Below are positions 7,379-15,609 of a stretch of DNA of 64,000 bases, piece after piece. How positions within the stretch are numbered: the first letter of the stretch is position 1; every line of letters begins with the position of its first letter. Source of the DNA: Nocardia aurantia. Its GTDB lineage: Bacteria; Actinomycetota; Actinomycetes; Mycobacteriales; Mycobacteriaceae. The translations under genes were made by a program, and so were the position numbers. The stretch is from contig NZ_WEGI01000014.1 of the NCBI RefSeq assembly GCF_009604425.1, positions 248,001-312,000 of the forward strand, in the 5' to 3' direction. The notes beneath the pieces were generated by a model that did not search any database, was not told the origin of the DNA, and worked only from the letters and a program-made list of their open reading frames with translations.

Positions 7379-8932
7379 CTACGCGGGCGTGTCCCGGTGC
7401 AGGATCGCGTCGACAGTGGTGAACGCGGCCGCGGCGAGGATCAGTATCGCCGAGACCAGCAGCGCCACATCGAGTCCGTGATGGAAGGCGACCTTGCCGG
7501 TGTTGAGGACGTCGTTCACCTTGGACAGGTATTTGAGGTACGGGGTGGTGTCCACACCCTTCGGGATCCGGCCGCGTTCGACGGCGTCGATCGCGGCGGG
7601 CTGTAGCGAACCCGGCAGCCCCAGCTCACTCATCCGGTTCTTCAGATCCGAGGTGAGGAACGAGTTCACCAGCGCGCCGAGCACCGCGACACCGACCGCG
7701 GAGCCGACCTGACGCATCGTATTGGTCACCGCCGCGGCCATTCCCGAGTGTTCGGCGGGCACCCCGGACAACACGGCCGAGGTCAGCGGCACCACCGCGA
7801 TGCCGAAACCCACTCCGGCCACGGCCATCGCGGTCGCCAGCGGCCCGTCGTGCAGCGGCCCGGCGAGCTCGTGTCGGGTCAGCAGTAGTCCCGCGGCGCC
7901 GGCGAGACATCCGATGATCATCGGCGTGCGGGCGCCCCGGCGCGACACCCAGAAGCCCGCCGCCAGCGAGCCGAGGATGATGCCGGCGGCCATCGGCGCG
8001 AACACCCCCGCCGTGCGCGCGGCCGAATACGATTGCATCACTTGCAGATACAGCGCGGTGAAGAAGAAGATCGAGAAGACGCCGAAGTAGACGGCGAAGG
8101 CGACCACCAGCGCGTCACGCACGGCCGGCAGGCGCAGATAGCGGAAGTCGAGAATCGGTGCGCGAACCCGGGTCTCGACGACGACGAACCCGGCGAACGC
8201 CACGGCCGCGATCACGAACAGCGTGATCACCGAGGGCGCACTGTATCCGCGGTCCTCCCCGCTGATCGCGGCATAGATCGCCGACCCGAGAAAGCCCGCG
8301 CCCAAGACGATTCCGGCCCAGTCCATCGGCCCCGGATGCGGGTCGGCGCTCTCCGGCACCGACCACAGCGCCGCGACCAGCGCCACCGCGCCGATGATCA
8401 GGTTGAACCAGAAGATCGAACGCCACCCGTACGCGTGCACCAGCACCCCGCCGAGCACCGGCCCGGCCGCCAGCGCCAGCCCCGACACCGCCGCCCACAC
8501 GCCGAGCGCCCGCGCGCGCACCCGCTCCTCCGGGAAGATGTGCCGCAGCACCGACAGCGTCCCGGGTTCGGACGCCGCCGCGCCCAGCCCCATGACGGCG
8601 CGCCCGGCGATGAGCACCGGCACGGTGGCCGCCGTCGCCGCGAGCACCGAACCCGCGCAGAACACCACCAGCCCGGCGATCATCACCCGCTTGCGGCCCC
8701 ACCGATCGCCCAGCGACCCACCGGCGAGCATGAGCCCGGCGAAGACCAGCGTGTAGGCGTTGACGACCCACTGCAACAGCATCACGTCGGTGCTGAGTTC
8801 GTGGCGGATATCGCCCAGCGCGACACTGACGACGGTCGTGTCGAGGAAGGTGACGAACAGCACGGCGGTGACCGCCGCCAGTGCGATACCCGGTCGCGAC
8901 GTTGTGCCCGGTGTGTCGTCCGATGACCTCAC
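7379..8932 (-). CDS. MFS drug exporter, DHA2 (14-TM) type
   Basis: The 517-residue membrane protein has TM1 with FLDTTVVSVALGDI, TM2 with LQWVVNAYTLVFAGLML, motif A GGSLGDRWGRKRVMI and motif C-like GPVLGGVLVHAYGWRSIFWFN, all typical of EmrB/QacA exporters. The loop between the last two helices is long (about residues 420-475, rich in charged residues), as often seen in DHA2 members. No regulator is adjacent: the next gene on the same strand is unrelated, and 43 bp separate its stop from the convergent propeller gene's end. Substrate unknown. Confidence 0.85.
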   Translation of the reverse strand: MRSSDDTPGTTSRPGIALAAVTAVLFVTFLDTTVVSVALGDIRHELSTDVMLLQWVVNAYTLVFAGLMLAGGSLGDRWGRKRVMIAGLVVFCAGSVLAATAATVPVLIAGRAVMGLGAAASEPGTLSVLRHIFPEERVRARALGVWAAVSGLALAAGPVLGGVLVHAYGWRSIFWFNLIIGAVALVAALWSVPESADPHPGPMDWAGIVLGAGFLGSAIYAAISGEDRGYSAPSVITLFVIAAVAFAGFVVVETRVRAPILDFRYLRLPAVRDALVVAFAVYFGVFSIFFFTALYLQVMQSYSAARTAGVFAPMAAGIILGSLAAGFWVSRRGARTPMIIGCLAGAAGLLLTRHELAGPLHDGPLATAMAVAGVGFGIAVVPLTSAVLSGVPAEHSGMAAAVTNTMRQVGSAVGVAVLGALVNSFLTSDLKNRMSELGLPGSLQPAAIDAVERGRIPKGVDTTPYLKYLSKVNDVLNTGKVAFHHGLDVALLVSAILILAAAAFTTVDAILHRDTPA

Positions 8933-8981
8933 CGCGACAGGCTACCGCCGCGGACCGTCGGTTCGGCGAAGGCGACGGAAA

Positions 8982-9749
8982 CTATTGCCCGGTGCGCGCC
9001 TCCGACGATGCCGAGGCGCCGATCGCGCGGATCGGCGCCGTCAGTGCCGCCGCGAGTGCGAGCCCGGACGCGGCCGCGAGCGCGGCCAACGATTTCGCCG
9101 CGGCGACGACCGGCATTCCGGCGTCGCCGACACCGGGCTGCAACGCGGTGATCGGCAGGTACGGCTGGGCCGCGGGCACGGTCGCGACGAGGAGGCACAG
9201 CACGTACACCGCCGCGACCACGGCCACGGCGCGACCGGCCGACGCGGTCCGCGCCGCCACGGCCGCACCGAACACGGCGAACAACACCAGCGCGATCCCT
9301 TGCACCGCAAGCACACTCGACGCCGCGGCCAGCGGGTACGGGCCGAACAACGCCCGGCACTCGTACAGCGCGATCACCGCCCCGAGCACCGCCGCCACCG
9401 CGACCACGGCAGCCGAGACGAGGATGCGCGGCAGGTACAGGCGGATCGGGGAGACCTCGCGGCTGAGGTAGTAGATGCCGACGGGGTCGCTCCCGCGCAC
9501 CGCGCACGCCTGCGCGGCCAGGACCACCGATACCGCCGCGAGCAGCAGCCCGGCGTTCTTCACGTACTGCTGGATCCCGTCCCGCCAATCGGGCGTGCGC
9601 AACAGCTGGATCTCGGTGGAGTGCCCGATCAGATCCGGCAGATATTTCGCGCCGAACAACGAGAGGAAGGCGAACAGCACGAACGCCGCCACCAGTGCCA
9701 CCAGTCGCCGGGTGCGCAGCCATCGGTACCATTCGACGCGGAAGATCAT
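8982..9749 (-). CDS. ABC transporter permease, ABC-2-like
   Basis: The 255-residue protein has about six hydrophobic helices: an N-terminal one (LVALVAAFVLFAFLSLFG), pairs around 70-90 and 120-145, and three alanine/valine-rich helices toward the C-terminus. A periplasmic loop lies between the first two. This matches short ABC-2 type permeases that work with a single ATPase. The ATG is 5 nt after the ATPase stop, so it is the last gene of a three-gene operon. It is probably an exporter or a lantibiotic-immunity-like system; the substrate is not deducible. Numerous upstream in-frame codons belong to a shadow of the ATPase gene. Confidence 0.75.
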   Translation of the reverse strand: MIFRVEWYRWLRTRRLVALVAAFVLFAFLSLFGAKYLPDLIGHSTEIQLLRTPDWRDGIQQYVKNAGLLLAAVSVVLAAQACAVRGSDPVGIYYLSREVSPIRLYLPRILVSAAVVAVAAVLGAVIALYECRALFGPYPLAAASSVLAVQGIALVLFAVFGAAVAARTASAGRAVAVVAAVYVLCLLVATVPAAQPYLPITALQPGVGDAGMPVVAAAKSLAALAAASGLALAAALTAPIRAIGASASSEARTGQ

Positions 9750-9754
9750 GCGGT

Positions 9755-10582
9755 TCAAGGTTTTTCCCCGATCGCGGTGAAGAAGGCATCGGTCAGCGAC
9801 GGTCGGTCGATGCGGATGTCGTCGATCTCGGCGCTGCGCGCGGACACCTCGGCCAGCACCGTTTCCCACCGCTCGGGCGCGGCCTCGATGATCCGGCCAC
9901 TCGTCAGGGCGATGCGCAGGGTCGGTTCGGCGGCGTGGCCCGCCCGGAACTCCGCGGTGTCGCTGGTGAAGATCGCCCGCCCGCGGTGCAGTACCAGCAG
10001 CCGGTCGGCGAGGTCCTCGACGTCGGCCAGCAGGTGACTGGAGAAGACCACCGTCATCCGGCCGCCCAGTTCCCGGATCAACGCCAGGACCGCGGCGCGG
10101 CCCTCGGGATCGAGCGCGCTGGTGGGTTCGTCGAGGATCAGGACCTCGGGGTCGCGCACCAGCGCCGCGGCGATTCCCAAGCGCTGCAACATCCCTCGCG
10201 AGAACCCGCCCGCGCGGCGATGGGCATGGCGCTCCAGATCCACTGCCGCGAGCGCGGTGTCGATCGTGGCGCGGCCGGTGCGGCGGACCGGCCCGATGGC
10301 CATGGATTGCTCGAGCACTTCCCGTGCCGACAGCCACGGCTCGAAACCCGGTGTGTCCGGGCAATATCCGACCGCGCCGAGCCCGATCGGCACCCGGACG
10401 GCGCCGGCGGTGACCGGTTGCAGTCCCAGCACCGCGCGGATCAGGGTGGTCTTGCCGGCGCCGTTGAGCCCGATCAATCCGATGACGCCCGGGTGGTCGA
10501 TTCTCCAGTCGACCCGGTCCAGCGCGGTGAAGTCGCCGAACCGGACCGACACCCCCGCCGCCTCGAGGCGCGGATCAGCCAC
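9755..10582 (-). CDS. ABC transporter ATP-binding protein
   Basis: The 275-residue cytoplasmic ATPase has Walker A GLNGAGKTT (about residues 36-44), the signature-loop variant GGFSRGMLQRLG in place of LSGGQ, Walker B VLILDEPTSALDP and the H-loop in VVFSSHLLADVE. The layout fits the CcmA/NatA-type ATPases paired with ABC-2 permeases. The GTG start at 10582 overlaps the end of the upstream PLDc_N-like gene by 8 bp, and the permease follows after 5 bp, giving tight translational coupling. It powers transport by the 8982-9749 permease. Confidence 0.85.
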   Translation of the reverse strand: MADPRLEAAGVSVRFGDFTALDRVDWRIDHPGVIGLIGLNGAGKTTLIRAVLGLQPVTAGAVRVPIGLGAVGYCPDTPGFEPWLSAREVLEQSMAIGPVRRTGRATIDTALAAVDLERHAHRRAGGFSRGMLQRLGIAAALVRDPEVLILDEPTSALDPEGRAAVLALIRELGGRMTVVFSSHLLADVEDLADRLLVLHRGRAIFTSDTAEFRAGHAAEPTLRIALTSGRIIEAAPERWETVLAEVSARSAEIDDIRIDRPSLTDAFFTAIGEKP

Positions 10583-10778
10583 GATCCGATCCCGGCTCCC
10601 GGCCCACCACGAGATAGACGATCCCGCCGACCGGGATGCTGACCAGGCAGATGATCGCCCACACCCATCGTGGCAGGTAGCGGACCCGGGCCCGGGACAG
10701 GTCGTACCAGCAGAAACCCACGAAACCGACCGCCACCACGACCAGCGGTAGCAGCGCGGCCATCGGAACATGCGACAT
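10575..10778 (-). CDS. small two-TM protein with a PLDc_N-like domain
   Basis: The 67-residue protein has a first helix LLPLVVVAVGFVGFCWYDL, a short positive loop (SRARVRYLPRW) and a second helix VWAIICLVSIPVGGIVYLVVG ending with a charged tail. This two-helix layout with the W-x(n)-P-x-G-x-I-x-Y-x-x-x-G pattern is the phospholipase D nuclease N-terminal (PLDc_N) motif found as a stand-alone membrane unit beside ABC genes. It is the first gene of the ABC operon, so it is probably an accessory membrane subunit. Its function within such operons is unknown. Confidence 0.75.
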   Translation of the reverse strand: MSHVPMAALLPLVVVAVGFVGFCWYDLSRARVRYLPRWVWAIICLVSIPVGGIVYLVVGREPGSDRG

Positions 10779-10830
10779 TCGGGTCCCCTTCCAGGTTCGA
10801 CGGGGACCATTGTTACCAACTTCGAGAACA

Positions 10831-10852
10831 TTATCAATAGTGATAGCGATAA
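10831..10852. promoter_or_regulatory. inverted-repeat operator between the ABC operon and its regulator
   Basis: Two overlapping inverted repeats occur in an AT-rich patch: TATCA-ATAG-TGATA (10832-10845) and the outer pair TTATC (10831-10835)/GATAA (10848-10852). The patch sits just before the -10 (TACGGT, 10857-10862) of the regulator gene and 53 bp upstream of the ABC operon. It is a good candidate site for the regulator at 10870. Confidence 0.55.
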
Positions 10853-10869
10853 CTGCTACGGTCGGCATC

Positions 10870-11418
10870 ATGGATTCCGTCGAACTCCTGTTGCACCCCG
10901 TCCGGCTGCGGATCGTGCAGGCGTTCCTGGGCGACCGGACCCTGACCACGAGCGGGCTGAACGCCGAACTCGGCGACGTTCCGCCGGGCAGCCTCTATCG
11001 GCACGTCGCGCGCCTGGTCGCCGCCGACGTCCTGGAGGTGGTCGCCGAGCGCCGGATCCGCGGCACGGTCGAACGCACCTACCGGCTGCGGCAGGCCGCC
11101 GCGCAGATCACCCCGGACCGGCTCGCCACGATGAGCACCGAGGAGCACCGCCGCGCCTTCATGGCCTACATCGCCGGAGTCATGGCCGATTTCGATCGCT
11201 ACCTCGACCGTGACGAGATCGATTACGTCCGGGACGGAGTCGGCTACCGGATGGCCGGAATGTGGCTCGACGACACCGAATTCACGGACTTCCTCGCCGA
11301 CCTGTACGGCGTGCTGGCACCGCGCCTGGCCAACGAACCCGCTCCGGGCCGCACCCGGCGGATCCTGCGCACCATCCATCTCCCGGACGATGCCGCCGTC
11401 GAGAGCGAATCCGGCTGA
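10870..11418 (+). CDS. winged-helix (ArsR-like, HTH_20) transcriptional regulator
   Basis: The 182-residue protein starts directly with the DNA-binding domain: LLLHPVRLRIVQAFL, then TTSGLNAELGDVPPGSLYRHVARLVAADVLEVV, a winged helix of the ArsR/HTH_20 type. It is followed by an all-helical C-terminal domain probably used for dimerisation and effector sensing. The ATG at 10870 is chosen because -10 TACGGT ends 7 nt upstream, making the transcript leaderless. It is divergent from the three-gene ABC operon, with a palindromic site between them, and so is the probable regulator of that operon. Confidence 0.75.
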   Translation: MDSVELLLHPVRLRIVQAFLGDRTLTTSGLNAELGDVPPGSLYRHVARLVAADVLEVVAERRIRGTVERTYRLRQAAAQITPDRLATMSTEEHRRAFMAYIAGVMADFDRYLDRDEIDYVRDGVGYRMAGMWLDDTEFTDFLADLYGVLAPRLANEPAPGRTRRILRTIHLPDDAAVESESG

Positions 11419-11436
11419 GCCCGAGCCGCCGTCGGA

Positions 11437-11889
11437 TCAGCGGCGCCGGATCGCCCGCGCGGGGAGCAGCACGGCGACGAGCAGCAGCGTCAGCAGGATC
11501 AGGGCCAGCAGCAGCTGCGGATGCAGGCGCGCGATGGTCGGATTGTCGAACTCGGGATCCTGGATCGCGGTGCGCGGGAACAGGATCGCGCCCAGCATGC
11601 CCAGCCACGGCGCCGCCAGCACCGCGCAGGCCGTCCACAGCCGCGAGCGGCCCCCGCCGCCGCGCGCCGCCAGCAGGGCCAGCGCGACCCCGCCGAGCAG
11701 GAACGACATCACGATGTATTGGGCGTCATGGAATTTCGCGTGCGGCGGCCACGCGTCGTTGCGCATGTGCTGATCGGCGGTCGCCGGGATGACGAAATCC
11801 GCCAGCAGCGCACCGAACATGGTGACGATCGCGACGAGTACGGCGAGAAGTCTGGGGGCGGTGGCTGTTTCGGTTCTCTGATCGGTCAT
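11437..11889 (-). CDS. four-TM membrane protein of unknown function
   Basis: The 150-residue protein has four predicted helices: LLAVLVAIVTMFGALLADFV, IVMSFLLGGVALALLAA, LWTACAVLAAPWLGMLGAILF and LLLALILLTLLLVAVLLPA. After helix 1 comes a polar loop with His and Asp (DQHMRNDAWPPHAKFHDAQY). Actinomycetes carry many such proteins, often controlled by a linked TetR gene. The ATG lies one base after the TetR stop codon, so the genes are translationally coupled. No function can be assigned; the conserved His-rich loop might bind a ligand or metal. Confidence 0.65.
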   Translation of the reverse strand: MTDQRTETATAPRLLAVLVAIVTMFGALLADFVIPATADQHMRNDAWPPHAKFHDAQYIVMSFLLGGVALALLAARGGGGRSRLWTACAVLAAPWLGMLGAILFPRTAIQDPEFDNPTIARLHPQLLLALILLTLLLVAVLLPARAIRRR

Positions 11890-11890
11890 C

Positions 11891-12484
11891 TCAGGAGTTC
11901 CCTTCCCGGTGTGGAGATTCGACGCGATGGCTGCGCAGGAAGTCGTCGACGAGATCGCGGACATAGCCGAGATCGAAGGTGCGATGAGCGACCAAGCGCC
12001 GGAAGAACATCGGGCCGTACAGCCGATCCACGGCCGAGTCGACATCGAGGCTCGCCGGCAACTCGCCGCGGGCGACGGCCGCCGTCAGGATGGCCCGCGT
12101 CACCCGGGTGCCGGAGCGATACAGCGCCTCCTTGGCCTCCGCGAAAGCCGGGTCGACGGCGGCTCTTTCGATCATCACGCGCATCCCCTGCTCGCTGGCG
12201 GGCTCGTGCAGCATCGCATGCGACGCCGAGAGTTCGGCCAGCAGATCGGCGCGCAGATCGCCCGTCGGCCGCGACTGCGCTCGGGTGATGTGCAGGGTGA
12301 GTGTGGCTCGCACCAGTTCGGCGGGCTCGGCCCACAGCCGGTACAACGTGGCGCGGCTGATCCCGCTCCGTGCCGCGACCGCACCGTGGGTCAGCCCGGC
12401 CAATCCCTGTTCGATCAGCAATTCCCGGGCCGCCGCGAGCGCGGTGTCCCGACTGCGCACCGTGCGTGGATCCAGTGGTCGCAC
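11891..12484 (-). CDS. TetR-family regulator of the adjacent membrane protein
   Basis: The 197-residue protein has an N-terminal HTH (residues about 10-58; LTHGAVAARSGISRATLYRLW) and a TetR_C-type helical domain with FRRLVAHRTFDLGYVRDLVDDF near the end. The GTG at 12484 is preferred to the ATG at 12526. AAGGGG lies just upstream of the GTG, and the ATG falls beside the palindromic operator. It is transcribed ahead of the four-TM protein with 1 bp between them and probably represses both from the GTTTC/GAAAC site upstream. Confidence 0.75.
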   Translation of the reverse strand: MRPLDPRTVRSRDTALAAARELLIEQGLAGLTHGAVAARSGISRATLYRLWAEPAELVRATLTLHITRAQSRPTGDLRADLLAELSASHAMLHEPASEQGMRVMIERAAVDPAFAEAKEALYRSGTRVTRAILTAAVARGELPASLDVDSAVDRLYGPMFFRRLVAHRTFDLGYVRDLVDDFLRSHRVESPHREGNS

Positions 12485-12506
12485 AACACCCCTTCTGCGA
12501 CAGTCT

Positions 12507-12524
12507 GTTTCATAACTTCGAAAC
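12507..12524. promoter_or_regulatory. TetR-type operator, GTTTC-N8-GAAAC
   Basis: GTTTCATAACTTCGAAAC lies 22 bp upstream of the TetR GTG, and a further GAAAC occurs at 12535-12539. The half-site is the same as in the perfect GTTTCGAAAC at 13262-13271, which controls the neighbouring TetR/reductase pair. The two repressors may therefore cross-talk. Confidence 0.55.
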
Positions 12525-12643
12525 AAACTGTATCGAAACTTTCGCGGTATCTCAACCTTCGTCCGGGTAGGTGTCTTCGCGTGTTGTGCGAAACGAGTTC
12601 GCGCCGCGATGATTCGGTCCGATCCGACCGGCCGGCTCGGGGG

Positions 12644-13222
12644 TCAGCCCTTCAGCACTCCGTCGGCGAGGGCCGTCAGGAATGTCCGGTCCACGGGCTC
12701 GCCGGTGACGATCAGCCGATAGGTAATCGTCGCCATGACGACCAGGGCGAGCAGTCCGGCGTCTCGATCGGCGACGATGCCGCCACGTGCCTGCTCGCGT
12801 TCCACGGCGACCCGGATCGCCGCGGAGCGGGGCCCCAGGATCCGGCGCTGAACGGCGTTCGCGAGGTCCGCATCCTGCGGCAGGAGCGAGAGCAGGCCCA
12901 TCACGACCTTGAACTTCCTGGATTCGGCGGCATTCCCGGAGGTGTCGAGCATCGCGGCGAGATCGCCCGCGAGACTGCCGGTGTCAGGCGCGTCGCCGAG
13001 CGGCTCGGCCCGCAGGCTCTCCACCGCCTCGACGACGAGTTCGGCCTTCGAGGGCCAGCGCCGATAGATCGTCGCCTTGCTCGCGTTCGCGCGGGCCGCC
13101 ACCATATCGGTGGTCATTCCCTCATAGCCGGCCGCGGCCAGGACATCCAACGTCGCCTGGAGGATCGCGCCATCGCGCGACGAATCACGTTTGCGACCGG
13201 GACGGCTCTGCTGCTCCGACAC
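12644..13222 (-). CDS. TetR-family regulator divergent from the aldo/keto reductase
   Basis: The 192-residue protein begins with a basic tail (RPGRKRDSSRDGAIL). An HTH domain follows (TTDMVAARANASKATIYRRWPSKAELV, about residues 35-62), then a TetR_C_11-like helical domain ending LTALADGVLKG. The GTG at 13222 has GGAGG 7 nt upstream; the longer ATG frame would run through the operator. It is divergent from the reductase at 13323 with a 30-bp nested palindrome between the two. This is the standard layout for a repressor controlling itself and one detoxification enzyme. Confidence 0.8.
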   Translation of the reverse strand: MSEQQSRPGRKRDSSRDGAILQATLDVLAAAGYEGMTTDMVAARANASKATIYRRWPSKAELVVEAVESLRAEPLGDAPDTGSLAGDLAAMLDTSGNAAESRKFKVVMGLLSLLPQDADLANAVQRRILGPRSAAIRVAVEREQARGGIVADRDAGLLALVVMATITYRLIVTGEPVDRTFLTALADGVLKG

Positions 13223-13251
13223 CTCACACCTCCGATTTCCTCCCACATATA

Positions 13252-13281
13252 GTACTTGCCGGTTTCGAAACTCATAAGTAC
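13252..13281. promoter_or_regulatory. 30-bp nested perfect palindrome (operator)
   Basis: The order is GTACTT, 4 bases, GTTTCGAAAC, 4 bases, AAGTAC: the inner 10 bp and both outer 6-bp arms are perfectly symmetric about the same centre. It lies 29 bp from the TetR start and 41 bp from the reductase start. The size suits two overlapping repressor half-site pairs. Confidence 0.7.
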
Positions 13282-13322
13282 CGTAATAGTGATCCACGGG
13301 AACGATCGAACGGAGTACACCC

Positions 13323-14264
13323 ATGACTCTTCCGAGCAGGACACTCGGCCGAACCGGGGCCGAGGTCTCGGTGCTGGGCTACGGCGCGATGGAGTTGCGC
13401 GGCGCCGAGTTCATGAGCGGTCCGGCCCTGCCCGACGCCGACGCCGGCCGACTGCTGAACGAACTGCTCGACTCGGGTGTGAACCTCATCGACACCTCGA
13501 TCGACTACGGCCACAGCGAGGAGCTCATCGGCCGCCACGTCGGCGCTCGCCGCGACGAATACTTCTTGGCATCCAAATGCGGCTGCCCGCTGGCATTGCC
13601 GCCGGGCGTCATGCCGATGCCCGACACGCACGATTTCGGCGCCGCGAACGTCCGGGCCGGGGTCGAACAGAGCCTGACGCGCCTGCGCACCGATCGACTC
13701 GACCTCGTCCAGGTGCACCTGTCACCGTCGCGGAGCGAGCTGGAGACCGGCGGAACCATCGAAACGCTCGAGGCGCTGCGCGCCGAGGGCAAGGTGCGAT
13801 TCCTCGGTATGTCCGGGACGCTGCCCCACCTGCCCGAACATATCGCGATGGACGTCTTCGACGAATTCCAGATCCCGTATTCGGCCCTGCAACCCGAACA
13901 CGACACCCTGATCTCGGACGCTGCCCACGCCGGCGCGGGCGTCATCGTGCGCGGCGGAACCGCCCGCGGCACCACGGCGGAGGACAAGAACTTCAGTGTG
14001 CAGCCGCTGAGTCCCAGCGCGTCGGGCCCGTCGGCCCTCGATCGCTGGCAGGCCGCCCGGCTCGACGAACTCCTGGACGGTATGAGCCGCCACGAGTTCG
14101 TCCTGCGCTTCACCATCAGCCACCCCGACGTGGCCAGCACGATCGTGGGCACCGCCAACCTCGAACACCTACGGGCCAACGTCGCCACGGTCACGCGCGG
14201 GCCACTGCCGGCCGACGTCTACGCCGAGGCCCGCAAGCGGCTGGGTCTGGCCCTGATCGGGTAG
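13323..14264 (+). CDS. aldo/keto reductase
   Basis: The 313-residue NADPH-dependent reductase has a TIM-barrel layout and the full catalytic set: Asp57 and Tyr62 (LIDTSIDYGHSEELIG), Lys85 (ASKCG) and His132 (VQVHLSP). The C-terminal cofactor-phosphate region STIVGTANLEHLRAN follows. The sequence begins RTLGRTGAEVSVLGYGAMEL, typical of the AKR11/12-like bacterial group. It presumably reduces an aldehyde or ketone. The divergent TetR gene and the palindrome between them suggest induction by the substrate or a related toxic compound. Confidence 0.88.
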   Translation: MTLPSRTLGRTGAEVSVLGYGAMELRGAEFMSGPALPDADAGRLLNELLDSGVNLIDTSIDYGHSEELIGRHVGARRDEYFLASKCGCPLALPPGVMPMPDTHDFGAANVRAGVEQSLTRLRTDRLDLVQVHLSPSRSELETGGTIETLEALRAEGKVRFLGMSGTLPHLPEHIAMDVFDEFQIPYSALQPEHDTLISDAAHAGAGVIVRGGTARGTTAEDKNFSVQPLSPSASGPSALDRWQAARLDELLDGMSRHEFVLRFTISHPDVASTIVGTANLEHLRANVATVTRGPLPADVYAEARKRLGLALIG

Positions 14265-14278
14265 CGCTCGGCCGGATA

Positions 14279-14359
14279 CGTATGCAATTTCTGGGACTTA
14301 CCGGCATTTTCTTGACATATGCCGGGTTCGATGCGGAAGATTGTATGCAATATCTGTGG
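14279..14359 (+). promoter_or_regulatory. promoter region with paired GTATGCAAT sites (putative GntR operator)
   Basis: A -35 TTGACA lies at 14312-14317, with only a weak -10 about 18 bp later. The words GTATGCAATTTCTGGG (from 14280) and GTATGCAATATCTGTGG (from 14343) form a direct repeat 63 bp apart, flanking the promoter. The second contains the inverted repeat ATTG-TATG-CAAT (14340-14351). Binding by the GntR protein encoded at the end of this operon is a reasonable inference. Confidence 0.5.
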
Positions 14360-14391
14360 CGCCGGCCACGCTCGCCGAAGAAGGGAAACCC

Positions 14392-15609
14392 ATGACTCCT
14401 CCGCCAGGCCCGCAGGGACCACTCGCCGGGCTGCGGGTCATCGAACTCGGTCAGCTCATCGCGGGGCCGTTCTGCGGCCAGCTGCTGGCCGACTTCGGCG
14501 CCGACGTCATCAAGATCGAGCAGCCCGAGCGCGGCGATCCGATGCGGGAGTGGGGCGTCGTGCACGGGGGCCGATCGTTGTCGTGGAACGTGATCGGTCG
14601 CGGAAAGCGCTGTGTCACAGCCGATCTGCATACCGAGGAGGGGCGCGAGTTCGTGCTCGGACTGGCCGCCGGGGCGGACGCGGTGATCGAGAACTTCCGC
14701 CCCGGCACGCTGGAGCGCTTCGGACTGGGCTTCGATGTGCTCAGCGAGCTCAACCCGGGCCTGATCCTGACCCGGGTCAGCGGCTACGGCCAGGACGGGC
14801 CGTATGCGAGCCGGGCCGGCTACGGGTCCATCGGCGAGGCCATGGGCGGCCTGCGCTACCTGGTCGGCGATCCGGCGACCGCGCCGAGCCGGTTCGGCGT
14901 CTCGCTGGGCGACCTGCTGGCCGGTCTGCACGCGACGCTGGGCACGATGTTCGCGCTGCAGGAACGGCACCGGTCCGGTCAGGGCCAGGTGGTGGACGTG
15001 TCGATCTACGAATCGGTGCTGGCGATGACCGAATCCCTGGTTTCGGACTACGCCGTCGCCGGGGTCACCCGCGAGCGGTCCGGATCGGTGCTGCCGGGCA
15101 TCGCTCCCAGCAACGTGTACCCCACCTCCGACGGCAAGATGCTGCTCATCGCGGCCAATCAGGACACCGTCTTCCGGCGGCTGGCCGCCGCGATGGGCCG
15201 GCCCGAACTGGCCGAGTCCGAGGAGTACGCGACCCATCGCGCGCGCGGCGCCCGGCAGGCCGAACTCGACGACCTGGTCGCCGGCTGGACCCGCACGCTG
15301 ACCGCCGCGGACCTGCTCGAGGTCCTGAACGAGCACGGCGTGCCGGTCGGCAGCATCTACGTCGCCGCCGACATGCTGGCGGATCCGCAGTTCGCGGCGC
15401 GCCGCAGCATCGTCGAGGTGCCCGACGACGAGCTGGGCGCGGTGCCGATGCAGGCGGTCGCGCCGCGACTGAGCCGCACCCCGGGCCGGGTCCGCTGGGG
15501 CGGCCCCCGGCACGGCGAGCACGACGCCGAGGTGCGCGAGCTCGTCGCCGAGCAGACCGGAACCGCCACCGGCGCAACCCAATCCGTCGAGGCAGGGCAG
15601 GCGCGATGA
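14392..15609 (+). CDS. family III CoA-transferase (CaiB/BaiF type)
   Basis: The 405-residue enzyme has the family's N-terminal motif (GLRVIELGQLIAGPFCGQLLADFGADVIKIE), GSVLPGIAPSNVYPTSDG in the middle, and the catalytic aspartate Asp174 in SLGDLLAGLHATLGTM. These enzymes move CoA between carboxylic acids, often succinyl-CoA to a dicarboxylic or hydroxy acid. GAAGGGA precedes the ATG. The stop codon overlaps the start of the lyase gene (ATGA), so the two act together, probably activating an acid that the lyase then cleaves. The acid is not identifiable; a citramalate- or HMG-like acid fits. Confidence 0.88.
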   Translation: MTPPPGPQGPLAGLRVIELGQLIAGPFCGQLLADFGADVIKIEQPERGDPMREWGVVHGGRSLSWNVIGRGKRCVTADLHTEEGREFVLGLAAGADAVIENFRPGTLERFGLGFDVLSELNPGLILTRVSGYGQDGPYASRAGYGSIGEAMGGLRYLVGDPATAPSRFGVSLGDLLAGLHATLGTMFALQERHRSGQGQVVDVSIYESVLAMTESLVSDYAVAGVTRERSGSVLPGIAPSNVYPTSDGKMLLIAANQDTVFRRLAAAMGRPELAESEEYATHRARGARQAELDDLVAGWTRTLTAADLLEVLNEHGVPVGSIYVAADMLADPQFAARRSIVEVPDDELGAVPMQAVAPRLSRTPGRVRWGGPRHGEHDAEVRELVAEQTGTATGATQSVEAGQAR

